Source: Oligoflexia bacterium
Lineage (GTDB): Bacteria > Bdellovibrionota > UBA1018
Direction: 5' to 3'
Assembly (NCBI GenBank): GCA_031292385.1
Contig: JARLHE010000006.1
Span: 62,001-126,000, forward strand
Length of the DNA stretch: 64,000 bases
Shown here: positions 49,108-59,401 of the stretch, piece after piece
How the letters are laid out: each line of letters begins with the position of its first letter
Numbering within the stretch: the first letter of the stretch is position 1
Notes under the pieces: model-generated
Database searches by the model: none
Told to the model about the DNA's origin: nothing
Seen by the model: only the letters and a program-made list of their open reading frames with translations
Made by a program: the position numbers and the translations under genes

Positions 49108-51846
49108 TTATCTGCTAGCGCGCTTCGTCTTTTTCGCCGGGGATTTCTTCCCCGGCGATTTTTCTTTGCGCCCGCGGATCGCGGCTTGCGCCGCCGCGAG
49201 GCGGGCGATCGGGACCCGGTACGGAGAGCAGCTCACGTAATCGAGCCCGGCGCGATAGCAGAACTCAACCGACGACGGATCGCCGCCGTGCTCGCCGCAG
49301 ATTCCGACCTTCAAATCAGGACGCGTGGCGCGACCGTCTTGAATCGAGATCTGCATCAGGCGACCCACGCCAGTCTGGTCGAGCGAGGCGAACGGGTCGC
49401 GCTCGTAGATCTTGGCATCCATGTAATCCTTGAGGAACATGCCCGAATCATCGCGCGATAGACCGTACGCCGTCTGCGTGAGATCGTTCGTGCCGAAGCT
49501 GAAAAACTGCGCATAACGCGCGATTTCGTTCGAGGTCAGCGCGGCGCGCGGAAGCTCGATCATGGTTCCGATCAAATAAGAGATCGACTTGACGTTGACC
49601 CCTTCTTTTTTGAAACGAGCCAATACCGCATCGGCCTCTTCAATGCAGTAATCGCCGACGAACTTCAGCTCGCGCCAATCGCCGACGAGCGGAATCATGA
49701 TCTCCGGTACGATCTTGAATTTCTCGTCGCGGGCAAGCTCGCAAGCCGCTTCCATGATCGCGCGCACCTGCGTGCGATAGATCTCCGGATAGCTGACGCC
49801 AAGACGGCAACCGCGATGGCCGAGCATCGGATTCATTTCGTGCAGGCTTTCGGCCTTGCGCTTCAAGCGCTCGAAAGGAACGTCGATCTTCTTGGCCAGG
49901 GAATGTAGTTCGGCGTCCGAATGAGGGATGAACTCATGCAGCGGGGGATCGAGCAACCGAATGGTAACCGGCAAACCCTTCATTTCGCGGAAAATACCCT
50001 TGAAATCGCCTTTTTGCATCGGAAGGATCTTGGCGAGCGCGCGGCTGCGGCCATCGGCCGTGTCGGCCAGGATCATTTCACGGACCGCATCGATGCGGTC
50101 GGCCTCGAAGAACATGTGCTCGGTACGGCAAAGGCCGATGCCTTCGGCGCCGAAACCACGGGCGGTTTTCGCGTCGAGCGGGGTGTCGGCGTTCGTGCGG
50201 ACTCCGATCGTTCGCGCGAGATCGACCCACTTCATCAGTTCGCGAAAATCCTTGTTCACCGTCGGGGTGATCGTGGGAATCTGGCCTTCGATCACCTCGC
50301 CGCTGCTGCCGTCGAGAGTTATGAAATCGCCTTCCTTGAAAATCCGGTTGCCGATGTGGAACTCGCGGCGCTCGTAACTGACCTTGATCGCGGCGCAGCC
50401 CGAAACACAGCACTTGCCCATTCCGCGCGCGACAACCGCCGCGTGGGAGGTCATGCCACCACGAGCGGTAAGAATGCCCTGCGCGACCGCCATGCCGCCG
50501 ATGTCTTCGGGCGAGGTTTCAAGACGGACCAGGATGACCTTGCGCTTGAACTCGTTTGCCCACTTTTCAGCGGTGTCCGGATCGAAAACGATCTGGCCGG
50601 TCGCCGCGCCCGGCGATGCCGGCAAGCCTTTCGCGATCACCGTCTTTTGCGCCGAAGGATCGAGCGTCGGATGGAGCAACTGGTCGAGCTGTTCCGGATT
50701 AATGCGAAGAATCGCTTCGTCCTTGGTGATGAGCTTTTCGCGGACCATGTCGACCGCGATACGAAGCGCGGCGGTAGCGGTACGCTTTCCGTTTCGGGTC
50801 TGCAGCATGTAAAGCTTGCCGCGTTCGATCGTGAATTCGATGTCCTGCATGTCACGGTAATGCTTTTCGAGCCTGCGATAAACGGCGACCAGCTGCTTAT
50901 AGGCCTTGGGCATGACATGTTCGAGCGTCGGGAGCTCTTCAGCGCCCGGGTGCCGCGAGGCCTCGTTGATCGGCTGAGGCGTACGAATGCCGGCGACCAC
51001 GTCTTCACCTTGGGCATTGATCAAGAATTCACCGAAAAACTTATTCTCGCCCGTCGAAGGATCGCGCGTGAAGGCGACACCCGTCGCGCAATCATCGCCC
51101 ATGTTTCCGAAAACCATGGATTGAACATTGACCGCGGTGCCCCAGCTTTCGGGAATCGCGTTGAGCTTGCGGTACGTGATCGCGCGCGGGCTCATCCAAG
51201 AACCGAAAACCGCGCCGACCGCCCCCCAGAGCTGCTCCCACGGATCTTCCGGAAACTGCTTGCCGTTGGCGCGCACGATCTGCTTGAACGTTTTGACCAG
51301 TCCTTCGAGCTGCTCGGCCGTCAGTTCCGTATCGTTATGGACGCCGGCGACGTGTTTCAAGTCTTCGAGCGCGGCTTCGAAATGATTGGCGTGAATGCCC
51401 AAAACCACGTCGGAGTACATGGTGATGAAACGCCGATAGCTGTCATAGGCGAAACGCGCGTCTTTGGAACCGTCGATCAGGCCCTGAATGGTTTCGTCGT
51501 TCAAACCGAGATTCAAAATCGTATCCATCATTCCGGGCATCGAGGCGCGCGCGCCCGAGCGGACCGAAACCAGAAGCGGATTTTTGCGGTTGCCGAATTT
51601 TCGACCCATCTGCTGTTCGACTCGCGCCAAGGCCTTGCGAACCTGGGCATCCAAGGCCTTGGGATAGGTGTTGCGATTCGCGTAGAAGTGCGTGCAGATA
51701 TCGGTCGAAATGGTGAAACCCGGAGGCACGGGAAGACCCAGCTTGGTCATGCCGTGGAGATTGGCGCCCTTTCCCCCCAGGAGATCGCGCTGCGTCTCCT
51801 GGCCATCCGCTACGCCGCCGCCGAAGCTGTAGACGAACTTAGACAC
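49108..51846 (-). CDS. ppdK: Pyruvate, phosphate dikinase
   Basis: [64 protein letters not shown] start chosen because the longer ORF overlaps glyQS by 125 bp. Confidence 0.95.
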   Translation of the reverse strand: MSKFVYSFGGGVADGQETQRDLLGGKGANLHGMTKLGLPVPPGFTISTDICTHFYANRNTYPKALDAQVRKALARVEQQMGRKFGNRKNPLLVSVRSGARASMPGMMDTILNLGLNDETIQGLIDGSKDARFAYDSYRRFITMYSDVVLGIHANHFEAALEDLKHVAGVHNDTELTAEQLEGLVKTFKQIVRANGKQFPEDPWEQLWGAVGAVFGSWMSPRAITYRKLNAIPESWGTAVNVQSMVFGNMGDDCATGVAFTRDPSTGENKFFGEFLINAQGEDVVAGIRTPQPINEASRHPGAEELPTLEHVMPKAYKQLVAVYRRLEKHYRDMQDIEFTIERGKLYMLQTRNGKRTATAALRIAVDMVREKLITKDEAILRINPEQLDQLLHPTLDPSAQKTVIAKGLPASPGAATGQIVFDPDTAEKWANEFKRKVILVRLETSPEDIGGMAVAQGILTARGGMTSHAAVVARGMGKCCVSGCAAIKVSYERREFHIGNRIFKEGDFITLDGSSGEVIEGQIPTITPTVNKDFRELMKWVDLARTIGVRTNADTPLDAKTARGFGAEGIGLCRTEHMFFEADRIDAVREMILADTADGRSRALAKILPMQKGDFKGIFREMKGLPVTIRLLDPPLHEFIPHSDAELHSLAKKIDVPFERLKRKAESLHEMNPMLGHRGCRLGVSYPEIYRTQVRAIMEAACELARDEKFKIVPEIMIPLVGDWRELKFVGDYCIEEADAVLARFKKEGVNVKSISYLIGTMIELPRAALTSNEIARYAQFFSFGTNDLTQTAYGLSRDDSGMFLKDYMDAKIYERDPFASLDQTGVGRLMQISIQDGRATRPDLKVGICGEHGGDPSSVEFCYRAGLDYVSCSPYRVPIARLAAAQAAIRGRKEKSPGKKSPAKKTKRASR

Positions 51847-53215
51847 GGTTCCAGTTTTTGAACTGGTCTTCGATGTAGCGAACGAGGTTTTCAACACTGA
51901 TCCTTTCTTGGACCATGGTGTCGCGGTGGCGGATGGTGACGGTGTGGTTGGAGAGAGTGTCATAATCGATCGTGACTCCGAAGGGTGTACCGATTTCGTC
52001 TTGTCGGCGGTAGCGTTTGCCGATAGATCCCGCGTCGTCGGTGGTCGCGCGGAATTTGGTTTTAACTTCGCCCAGAACCTTCTCTGTATACTCGACGAGT
52101 TCCGGCTTTTTCATCAATGGGAAAACGCCGACTTTGTACGGAGCGAACGACGGATGAAGCGCGAGCCAGGTGCGGTCGCCGTCGAAACGATAGGCGTCCG
52201 CCAAGGCGACCAGCAAAGTGCGATCGCAGCCCGCTGACGTTTCGACAATGTAAGGCAGATAGCGCTCTTTCGCCTGTTCATCGAAGTACTCGAGCTTTTT
52301 GCCGCTGAACTGCTGGTGGCGCGAGAGGTCGAAGTCCGTGCGGTTATGGATGCCCTCGAGCTCCTGCCATCCGAACGGGAACTCATATTCGATATCGAAT
52401 GCGGCCTTCGCGTAGTGCGCGAGCTCGCCGTCTTTATGCTGATGGAAGCGCAGCTTTTCTTTGCGGATCCCGTTGTCGAGATGCCACTGAATGCGCATTT
52501 CCTTCCATTTCTCGAACCACTCCATGTCGGTGCCGGGCTTGACGAAAAACTGCATTTCCATCTGCTCGAACTCACGCGTGCGGAAAATGAAATTGCCGGG
52601 CGTGATTTCGTTACGGAACGCTTTGCCGATTTGCGCGATGCCGAACGGAACTTTCTGGCGGGCGGATTGCTGCACGTTGTGGAAGTTGACGTAAATTCCT
52701 TGCGCGGTCTCCGGGCGAAGGTAAACGACGGCCGCCGAATCCTCGAGCGGGCCCATATGCGTTTTGAACATCAAATTGAACTGGCGGGCTTCCGTGAGCT
52801 GGCAATCCGGGCCTTCGCCCGGTTTTTTGCTGGGCTTTTCCCCGCATTGAGCCAAGTCGAGCTTGTCGGCACGGAAGCGGCCTTTACATTTTTTGCAGTC
52901 GACCAGCGGATCGACGAAACCCGAAACGTGCCCCGACGCTTCCCAGACTTTCGGGTGCATCAAAATCGCGGCATCGAGTCCCTCGATGTCCTCGCGATCG
53001 GTCATGCTGCGCCACCAGCGCTCTTTCACGTTGCGCTTGAGCTCGATTCCCAAAGGACCGTAATCCCAGCAGGCGTTGATCCCGCCGTAAATCTCGCTGG
53101 AGGGAAAAACGAAGCCCCGTCGTTTACAAAGCGAAACGAGATCCGCCATGTCTTTCAGGTTCTGGACTGGAAGGTTCTGGGCCGGCCCCTTCGGGGTTTC
53201 AATCGAATCAGTCAT
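51839..53215 (-). CDS. glyQS: Glycyl-tRNA synthetase (dimeric type)
   Basis: [65 protein letters not shown]. Confidence 0.95.
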   Translation of the reverse strand: MTDSIETPKGPAQNLPVQNLKDMADLVSLCKRRGFVFPSSEIYGGINACWDYGPLGIELKRNVKERWWRSMTDREDIEGLDAAILMHPKVWEASGHVSGFVDPLVDCKKCKGRFRADKLDLAQCGEKPSKKPGEGPDCQLTEARQFNLMFKTHMGPLEDSAAVVYLRPETAQGIYVNFHNVQQSARQKVPFGIAQIGKAFRNEITPGNFIFRTREFEQMEMQFFVKPGTDMEWFEKWKEMRIQWHLDNGIRKEKLRFHQHKDGELAHYAKAAFDIEYEFPFGWQELEGIHNRTDFDLSRHQQFSGKKLEYFDEQAKERYLPYIVETSAGCDRTLLVALADAYRFDGDRTWLALHPSFAPYKVGVFPLMKKPELVEYTEKVLGEVKTKFRATTDDAGSIGKRYRRQDEIGTPFGVTIDYDTLSNHTVTIRHRDTMVQERISVENLVRYIEDQFKNWNRV

Positions 53216-53296
53216 GACTCAAGGGGATAGCAAACCAGGACGCTCCAGGCAATCGGGTCGTGCGTTTGACGCGCCGAGTGTGTTATGATTTGGAGC

Positions 53297-54850
53297 ATGA
53301 AATTGTTGGTGGTCGGCGGTGCGGGATATGTCGGGGGTACCACTTGTGCCTGGCTTTTGGACCAAGGGCACGAGGTTTGGGTTCTGGACGACCTGTCGAC
53401 CGGGCATCGGGAGGCCGTGCTGGGGTACGGATTTGTCCAAGCCCGGGCTGGCGACCACAAAGCGGTGCTCGAGCTGCTGAAACGGGAAAAATTCAACGGG
53501 GTGATGCATTTCGCGGCCAAATCCCTGGTCGCCGAAAGTGTCGCGAAACCGGATCTTTACCGCGAAAACAACGTCCAGCAGACCCGACAGCTCCTCGAAA
53601 CGATGCTCGAGGCCGGAGTCAGGGATTTTATCTTTTCATCGACCGCCGCGATCTTCGGCGATCCCAGCGTGGACCGGATCACCGAGGATTTGCCCAAAAA
53701 ACCCAAAAACCCTTATGGCGAAACCAAGCTTGAAGTCGAGAAAATGCTCGCCGAGATGGCCGCTCGCGGCCTGCGTTCGGTCGCTCTCCGCTACTTCAAC
53801 GCCGCCGGCGCCGAACCCGGCCAACGGGTCGGAGAATGGCACGAGCCCGAAAGCCATTTGATCCCCCGCATCCTCAAAAGCGTGGCCGAAAACCGTCCCG
53901 CCGAGATCTTTGGAAGCGACTACCCGACGCCGGATGGCACCTGTGTTCGCGATTACATCCATGTTTGGGACCTGGCCGCGGCCCACGAGGCCGCCCTCAA
54001 ACGAATCCTCGCCGCACGTGACGCCAATCCGGAGAAAGGCAGCTTCGAGGCCTTTAATTTGGGCAGTGAAAACGGCTTTTCGGTTCTCGAAGTCGTCGAC
54101 CAATGCGAAAAGGTCGTCGAAAAAAAGATCGTCCGGCAAATGCGCGAACGCCGGCCCGGCGATCCGCCCAGGCTCGTCGCGGATTCTTCGCTCGCCCAAA
54201 AAACACTCGGATTCCGCCCTCAGTTCAGCAAACTTCCCGAAATCATCGGTTCTGCGTGGAAATGGGAGCAGAAGCGGGCACGAAGCAAAACCATGCGCCG
54301 CGCGGTCTTTCTCGACCGCGACGGCACGATCAACGAAGATCCGGGCTATCTTTCCGATCCCGAGCAGTTGCGGCTTTTTCCGGGAGTGGACAAGGCCCTG
54401 GGGAAACTTCACGCCGCGGGTTATTTGCTCGTCGTGGTTTCCAACCAAAGCGGAGTGGGCCGGGGCCTGATCCCCGAAGGAGCGCTCGCTCATATCCACG
54501 CCAAGCTCGATCGGATCCTGGAAACCCACGGCACCCGCATCGATCGCTACGAGCTCTGCCTCCATCACCCTGAGGACGGCTGCGATTGCCGTAAGCCCCA
54601 ACCCAAGCTGATTCTGAACGCGGCCGAAGCGCTCGACGTCGATTTGAAGAAGTCCTACATGATCGGCGATAAGACGTCCGACATCCAAGCCGGAATCCGA
54701 GCCGGCTGCAAAGGCACCCTGCTGGTTCGCACGGGCGAGGGCATAAAATCACGCGAAACCGGGGCCGCCTTCGTCGCGGCGTCCCTGGTCGAAGCCGCGA
54801 ACTGGATTTTGGAACAAGACACTAAAGCGCTAGAAATCGCAGGCTCTTAA
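53297..54850 (+). CDS. Fusion: UDP-glucose 4-epimerase (GalE) + GmhB-type HAD phosphatase
   Basis: MKLLVVGGAGYVGGTTCAWLLDQGH ... continuous with MRRAVFLDRDGTINEDPGYLSDPEQL...CDCRKPQPKLIL...MIGDKTSDIQAG. Confidence 0.9.
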   Translation: MKLLVVGGAGYVGGTTCAWLLDQGHEVWVLDDLSTGHREAVLGYGFVQARAGDHKAVLELLKREKFNGVMHFAAKSLVAESVAKPDLYRENNVQQTRQLLETMLEAGVRDFIFSSTAAIFGDPSVDRITEDLPKKPKNPYGETKLEVEKMLAEMAARGLRSVALRYFNAAGAEPGQRVGEWHEPESHLIPRILKSVAENRPAEIFGSDYPTPDGTCVRDYIHVWDLAAAHEAALKRILAARDANPEKGSFEAFNLGSENGFSVLEVVDQCEKVVEKKIVRQMRERRPGDPPRLVADSSLAQKTLGFRPQFSKLPEIIGSAWKWEQKRARSKTMRRAVFLDRDGTINEDPGYLSDPEQLRLFPGVDKALGKLHAAGYLLVVVSNQSGVGRGLIPEGALAHIHAKLDRILETHGTRIDRYELCLHHPEDGCDCRKPQPKLILNAAEALDVDLKKSYMIGDKTSDIQAGIRAGCKGTLLVRTGEGIKSRETGAAFVAASLVEAANWILEQDTKALEIAGS

Positions 54851-55631
54851 GCGTCGAGGGCTCAAAACTCGGCAAATGATAGGCGAGAAGCCCTTGCAGG
54901 AAGCGAAAAAGCTCGATGTGCTCCTCTTTTGAAGCCCGTGCGAGCTGGGGCACCTGACGGATCGGCGTCCCGAGGCTCGTATAAAAATCGGCGATCACGA
55001 GCGCGCTGATCTTCAAAACGGAATGCTCGAAGCTCTGGCCCTGGCGCTCACGGACATGCCGGGTTCCTTGCGAACGGCAATTCGGACAAATCCAGCCCGC
55101 ATCGGCCACCATGCCGACCAGGGCCGCCTCGGGCGGGAGCTCTCCCAAGGGGCGCTGGCATTCCATGCACGAGGCGAGCAAGGGCTGGTTTCCGCTCCAC
55201 TGCAAAATTTTTCCGATATAGCCGTTGAGCAGGGCGATTTCGATTCCGGTCCCCTCTTCAAGCCAGGCTAAAGCGTTCGAATGGACCCTGAACAGGTCAC
55301 CGCTGTTCTCGATGCTGGGAGCGACCCGAAGAACGATCTCATTGAGGAGACTGGCGAGTGCAAGCCGGTCAAAATTCCCCCGGAAGCCCTCGAAAGAACG
55401 GCGAATATGGGCTTGCTCCAGGCGCACCAGCTCGGCGTTCGGCTTTTGGACGAAATGCCATTCGCTCGCCGCGAACGGCTCGAGCGCCCCGCCAAAGCGC
55501 CGGGACTGGACCGCATTTCGCGCCATGGCGGAAACAAGCCCATGGTGCTCGGTCAGCGCGGTGACGATCCGATGCCTCTCCTCGAAGGGAATCGATCGGA
55601 GAACGATGGCCAGATCCCGAACTTCTTGCAT
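54822..55631 (-). CDS. recO: DNA repair protein RecO
   Basis: LAIVLRSIPFEERHRIVTALTEHHGLVSAMARNAVQSRRFGGALEPF; CMEC...CPNC zinc motif. Confidence 0.85.
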   Translation of the reverse strand: MQEVRDLAIVLRSIPFEERHRIVTALTEHHGLVSAMARNAVQSRRFGGALEPFAASEWHFVQKPNAELVRLEQAHIRRSFEGFRGNFDRLALASLLNEIVLRVAPSIENSGDLFRVHSNALAWLEEGTGIEIALLNGYIGKILQWSGNQPLLASCMECQRPLGELPPEAALVGMVADAGWICPNCRSQGTRHVRERQGQSFEHSVLKISALVIADFYTSLGTPIRQVPQLARASKEEHIELFRFLQGLLAYHLPSFEPSTLKSLRFLAL

Positions 55632-55672
55632 ATCTTGTTTATTAGCATAGTTTGGATTAAACGGTATCTCAT

Positions 55673-55748
55673 GGGGCTGTAGCTCAGTTGGTAGAGCGTT
55701 GCGTTCGCAATGCAAAGGTCAGGGGTTCGACTCCCCTCAGCTCCACCA
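55673..55748 (+). tRNA. tRNA-Ala (anticodon CGC), CCA encoded
   Basis: Cloverleaf GGGGCTG/CAGCTCC, D-arm GCTCAGTTGGTAGAGC, anticodon loop TTCGCAA, T-arm AGGGGTTCGACTCCCCT. Confidence 0.95.
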
Positions 55749-55845
55749 TTTTCAAATGCCAATAATAAAAAAGAGTCGCTGACCGCAGGTTAGCGGCTCT
55801 TTTTTATTTGTATTTCAAATAGTGCAGCCGAGGGGAGTCGAACGA
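55729..55845. repeat. Large imperfect inverted repeat: tRNA-Ala 3' end plus terminator and an inverted partial copy
   Basis: TCGACTCCCCTCAGCTCCACCATTTTCAAAT... mirrored by ...ATTTCAAATAGTGCAGCCGAGGGGAGTCGA. Confidence 0.85.
55766..55806. terminator. Bidirectional-looking terminator after tRNA-Ala
   Basis: AAAAAAGAGTCGCT...AGCGGCTCTTTTTT. Confidence 0.88.
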
Positions 55846-55846
55846 G

Positions 55847-56148
55847 AATTTCCGGCCGCGGCGGACGCGACCTTAAGGAGCGTCCGGCGAGGCAAATCAG
55901 GCAGGGAGGCCTGATTTAGGAAATTGTCCGGCCCGGAGACGACTGAGCGTGACGCGAAGGAGGCGGAGGGCGACTCCCCCAGTCGAGTCGAGCGGCCCTT
56001 TTCGTGCGTAGGGTTTATTTCCGACAATCGCGAGGTCTGAGGGCAACACCATCCAGCGGCGTGTCCTAAATCCGACCCTGCTGCTAGGGCCGAATCCCTT
56101 CCTGCTCTCCAATGTCGGGCCTCAAACCCGACACGCTCAGGGGAGAGC
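55847..56148. other. Hairpin-dense non-coding segment downstream of tRNA-Ala
   Basis: AATTTCC/GGAAATT outer stem around GGACGC..GCGTCC and AAATCAGGC..GCCTGATTT; GCTCTCC..GGAGAGC around TGTCGGG..CCCGACA. Confidence 0.5.
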
Positions 56149-56219
56149 CATCTGGATCTGATTCATCTTAAAGCATGATCCCAAGAAATTTGATAAGCAC
56201 CAGGACACGGAGATAGATC

Positions 56220-57326
56220 GTGAGCATCGAAGAATACCAAAACCACTTCTTCCCCCATCTCACTCAATTAAGGGAGCTCTTGGAAGAAAAGCTTCAGCGG
56301 CTTGTCGACGGCGAGGGAATCGTCATTCACTCGCTGAACGGCCGAGTGAAGACGCCGGCCAGCCTGGAAAAAAAGCTCGCAAGGCCGGATCGCAACTACC
56401 AGCACCTGCTCGACGTGACGGACCTGCTCGCCTTTCGTGTCATCACCTATTCCGAGGACCTGATTTCCAGCGTAGCCAGGCTGATTGAAAGCACCTTTGA
56501 CGTGGATTACGCGAAGTCGGTCAACAAGCTTCATCACGAGGATCTTCAGAAGTTCGGCTATAGATCGCTTCATTACGTCTGCTCTTTGCCCAAGGATATC
56601 CGGGAAAAAGTCCCACAGCTTGAAAGGCATGTGCGGTTTGAAGTGCAGATCAGGACGATATTGCAACACGCCTGGGCCGAGATCGAACATGACCTCGGCT
56701 ACAAAGCGACGGAACAGCTTCCAAGCGAGTTCCGGAGGCGCTTCAGTCAGATCGCGAGCCTTTTGGAGGTTGCGGATAGGGAGTTCGACTCGATCCGCGC
56801 CGATCTCAAGCATTACGAGTCCAGACTGAATCGCGCGGATCTCGCGGAAGAAAAGGTGGAACTCGACAGCCTTTCGCTGCTGTCGATTTTAGGAAGGGAT
56901 GAAATCTCCAAACTTGATTTGGAAATTTCCGAATTTCTTAACGCCCCGCTCACTGAAAGCGCGTTTTACCCCGATTACCTTCTGCGTGCCATCCGCGCCG
57001 CCGGACTGAAACGAATCGGTGACGTTTTGAAAAGCGCCGGCAGGCAGCGCGAATTCTTCGGCTCGTTTCTTCCCGTCTATTTCGACTTTTCCAAAAATCA
57101 TTGGCGCTTTGACAAAAGCTCCGTTTCCCACGTGCAAAGAGGCTATGGCCTGCTTTTCCTCGCGCATCTTCATATCCTGGAGACGGAGGAGCTTTTCATT
57201 AACAAGGTAAATCGCCTCACCCAATTTTACAGGGAAATTGATTATCCGGACGATCCCGACAGCGCGAAGAACGCCGCGCGGTCGTTGGTGGCGGCACTTA
57301 AGGCGAGCAAGCTGATTCTGGAATGA
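56220..57326 (+). CDS. RelA/SpoT-domain (p)ppGpp-synthetase-like protein with extra C-terminal region
   Basis: DVTDLLAFRVITY, GYRSLHYVC, FEVQIRTILQHAWAEIEHDLGYK; no HD domain; GTG start. Confidence 0.88.
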   Translation: MSIEEYQNHFFPHLTQLRELLEEKLQRLVDGEGIVIHSLNGRVKTPASLEKKLARPDRNYQHLLDVTDLLAFRVITYSEDLISSVARLIESTFDVDYAKSVNKLHHEDLQKFGYRSLHYVCSLPKDIREKVPQLERHVRFEVQIRTILQHAWAEIEHDLGYKATEQLPSEFRRRFSQIASLLEVADREFDSIRADLKHYESRLNRADLAEEKVELDSLSLLSILGRDEISKLDLEISEFLNAPLTESAFYPDYLLRAIRAAGLKRIGDVLKSAGRQREFFGSFLPVYFDFSKNHWRFDKSSVSHVQRGYGLLFLAHLHILETEELFINKVNRLTQFYREIDYPDDPDSAKNAARSLVAALKASKLILE

Positions 57327-58011
57327 GGCGCGCCCGCACCTTGTGCCGAAGCGACTCGGCGAAGACCGCCGGATCGTCGATCTCGTCGTACCGATCCAAC
57401 CAAGTGAGCGTCGCGGTCTTGTTCTTCACCTTGGACAAGCCGGACATCTGGACCAAGAGATTGTCGTCGTCAATATAGGCTGACTCGCGCGTCGGATGAT
57501 ATTGGATATGGAAAAGCTGCACGGGGATTTTCGACGCCTTCGCGATTTCGAAAATCCCGCGTTTCCAGGGTTTCGATTCGTCGAGCGTCGTCGTTCCGGA
57601 AGGAAAGACCACCACTTTGTCGCCGCCGGGTTGGCTTAAGCGCTCGGCGACCGCTTCGCGAGCGGCGGAACGATCCGCGCCGCTTTTCCGGCTGACGAAA
57701 ATGGTACCGATTCCCTTCGCGCCCACGCCGATCAATGGCCATTTGAGCAAATCGTCCTTCGCGATGAAAACCGCCGCGGCTTCCGACGCCATGACCACCG
57801 GAATGTCGAGATAGCTTACGTGATTGCCCACCAGGATGCAGGCCCCGTCGAGCGGCGGGCTGCCGTTGACCGTCAGCTCGAAGCCCAGCGTTTTCAAAAC
57901 ATCGGCGGCCCACTTTGGCTTGTAGCGCGATATGAGCGCTTGATCTCTCGTGACCAGCAAGCTGGCGTAAAGCGCGGTTTTGAAAAATGCGGTAGCGGCT
58001 CGGGTGGACAC
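57298..58011 (-). CDS. olsA: PlsC-type 1-acyl-glycerol-3-phosphate/lyso-ornithine-lipid acyltransferase (OlsA-like)
   Basis: CILVGNHVSYLDIPVVM, VFPSGTTT; adjacent to OlsB-like gene. Confidence 0.75.
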   Translation of the reverse strand: MSTRAATAFFKTALYASLLVTRDQALISRYKPKWAADVLKTLGFELTVNGSPPLDGACILVGNHVSYLDIPVVMASEAAAVFIAKDDLLKWPLIGVGAKGIGTIFVSRKSGADRSAAREAVAERLSQPGGDKVVVFPSGTTTLDESKPWKRGIFEIAKASKIPVQLFHIQYHPTRESAYIDDDNLLVQMSGLSKVKNKTATLTWLDRYDEIDDPAVFAESLRHKVRARLIPESACSP

Positions 58012-58016
58012 GGTGT

Positions 58017-58862
58017 TCAGCCTCCAAACATCCTTCTGCGTAGTCTCGGATCCATCACTTTTGTTTCAAGAACGGTGAGGAAGTCAATGCATTTGAAGTC
58101 GCGATCGATCGCGGGCAAGCCGGCGGCATAGCATCCGATATCGAAATAACTTTTGCAAAGCGACGGAAGCAGCGCTTGCGCCATCAGCGTCTCTTCCGAG
58201 GTCAACACGGAGCCTTGATCGCGCGAAAGGAGGGTCTCAAACTCCCGGAAGCGGTATTCATCGGTCGGGCGAACCCCCTTATCGGTCCGCACCTTTCCTT
58301 CGCGCTCCAGGTATCGGTACAGGATGGAGGCTTCACGTGGATCTTGAGTTTGAACCGACCCGCAGCCGAACAAGACCTCGCTACCCGTCTTTGACATGTA
58401 CTCCGCGATAGCGCGCCAAAGAATGAGGATCACCGCGCTTTTCCGAAACTCGCGGCGGACGCAGACGCGGCCGATCTCAAGCTTCGCTTCCGGCATGGCG
58501 ATCAACGCTTGGCAATCGAACTCCTGTTCGGAGTAAAATTTCCGCGCGAAAAGCGAGGAATTCAGGCGGCAAGTCGCGATCATCGAGCCGGAGGCCTCGT
58601 TAAAAATCGCGATATGATCGGCATTCGCGTCGAACTGATCGAAGTCGAGGCCCGCGCCCGTGCCACTGCCGACAACCTCGGCTTGAAAGACCTCGTATCG
58701 CAGCGCCAAGGCTTGAACGAGCTCGCTCACCTGATTGATCGTCTTGACGGTCAGACCGCCCACTTTCATTTCGATTTGAACCTTGGCGCGGAAGCTCCGG
58801 TCCAGTTCGGGAAAAACTCGCTCTTGACCCAATGCATTCAATGTCTGATTCATTGAATCCAT
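58017..58862 (-). CDS. olsB: GNAT-fold N-acyltransferase (OlsB/hemolysin-like)
   Basis: ALRYEVFQAE, HIAIFNEASGSMIATCRL, LEIGRVCVRREFRKSAVILILWRAIAEY. Confidence 0.72.
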   Translation of the reverse strand: MDSMNQTLNALGQERVFPELDRSFRAKVQIEMKVGGLTVKTINQVSELVQALALRYEVFQAEVVGSGTGAGLDFDQFDANADHIAIFNEASGSMIATCRLNSSLFARKFYSEQEFDCQALIAMPEAKLEIGRVCVRREFRKSAVILILWRAIAEYMSKTGSEVLFGCGSVQTQDPREASILYRYLEREGKVRTDKGVRPTDEYRFREFETLLSRDQGSVLTSEETLMAQALLPSLCKSYFDIGCYAAGLPAIDRDFKCIDFLTVLETKVMDPRLRRRMFGG

Positions 58863-58927
58863 CCTAGGCGATGCACGGAGATTTTCAAATCGGCGTCAGG
58901 GTTCTAACAAAAATAAAACAAAATCCG

Positions 58928-59401
58928 TCATTCGAGCCGTATTTTCTTGAATTCGACCCCGCCGCTGGCGCAATCCACGATGATTTGGCGGGCGGCATCG
59001 CCTTGCGTGTCGGCGGCCTTGATTTTAAGGCCAAGCCCATCGAGCATTTTCCTCGCGGCATCGACGTTTTGCAGGCCCACGTGGTGCGAGTTTCGGACGA
59101 CCAGCTGCTTCATCATATTCCCGCCGCCGGCCAGATGAACCTCGAGCTGATCATAATCGGCGGGCGAAACCTTCATCATGATCAGAAGCGATTGAATCGC
59201 CTGATCGACGTATTTCGCGCCGAGTTCCGTGCATTTTCCCGGGGCGCTGGGCAGCAGGCAGTGCGCGAGGCCGAAAAGACCTTTCTTCTTCCATGAAAAC
59301 GCGATCCCGACACAGGAGCCGAGGGTCGCCTTCAGGAGCTCCGGGCTTCGACCGATCTTGATCTCGCCGATTTTGACGTGGAGTTCAGGCCGCTCGGTCA
59401 C
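58928..59401 (-). CDS. cheD: Chemoreceptor glutamine deamidase CheD
   Basis: LKATLGSCVGIAFSWKKKGLFGLAHCLLP; AGGGNMM. Confidence 0.92.
   Translation of the reverse strand: MTERPELHVKIGEIKIGRSPELLKATLGSCVGIAFSWKKKGLFGLAHCLLPSAPGKCTELGAKYVDQAIQSLLIMMKVSPADYDQLEVHLAGGGNMMKQLVVRNSHHVGLQNVDAARKMLDGLGLKIKAADTQGDAARQIIVDCASGGVEFKKIRLE

Noticed and set aside
49921-51861. 646-aa ORF on + strand
   Set aside because: Antisense to ppdK; composition is that of a shadow ORF.
49108-51963. Long N-terminal extension of ppdK ([20 protein letters not shown]...)
   Set aside because: It overlaps the 3' end of glyQS by 125 bp; the GTG at 51846 ([10 protein letters not shown]) is the sensible start.
55553-55762. 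ORF MAFENGGAEGSRTPDLCIANATLYQLSYSP on the minus strand
   Set aside because: It is the translated antisense of tRNA-Ala, a familiar false ORF.
55815-56112. ORFs 55815-56027 and 55897-56112 on the minus strand
   Set aside because: They translate the hairpin-rich repeat region, lack a credible RBS and show no protein-like features.
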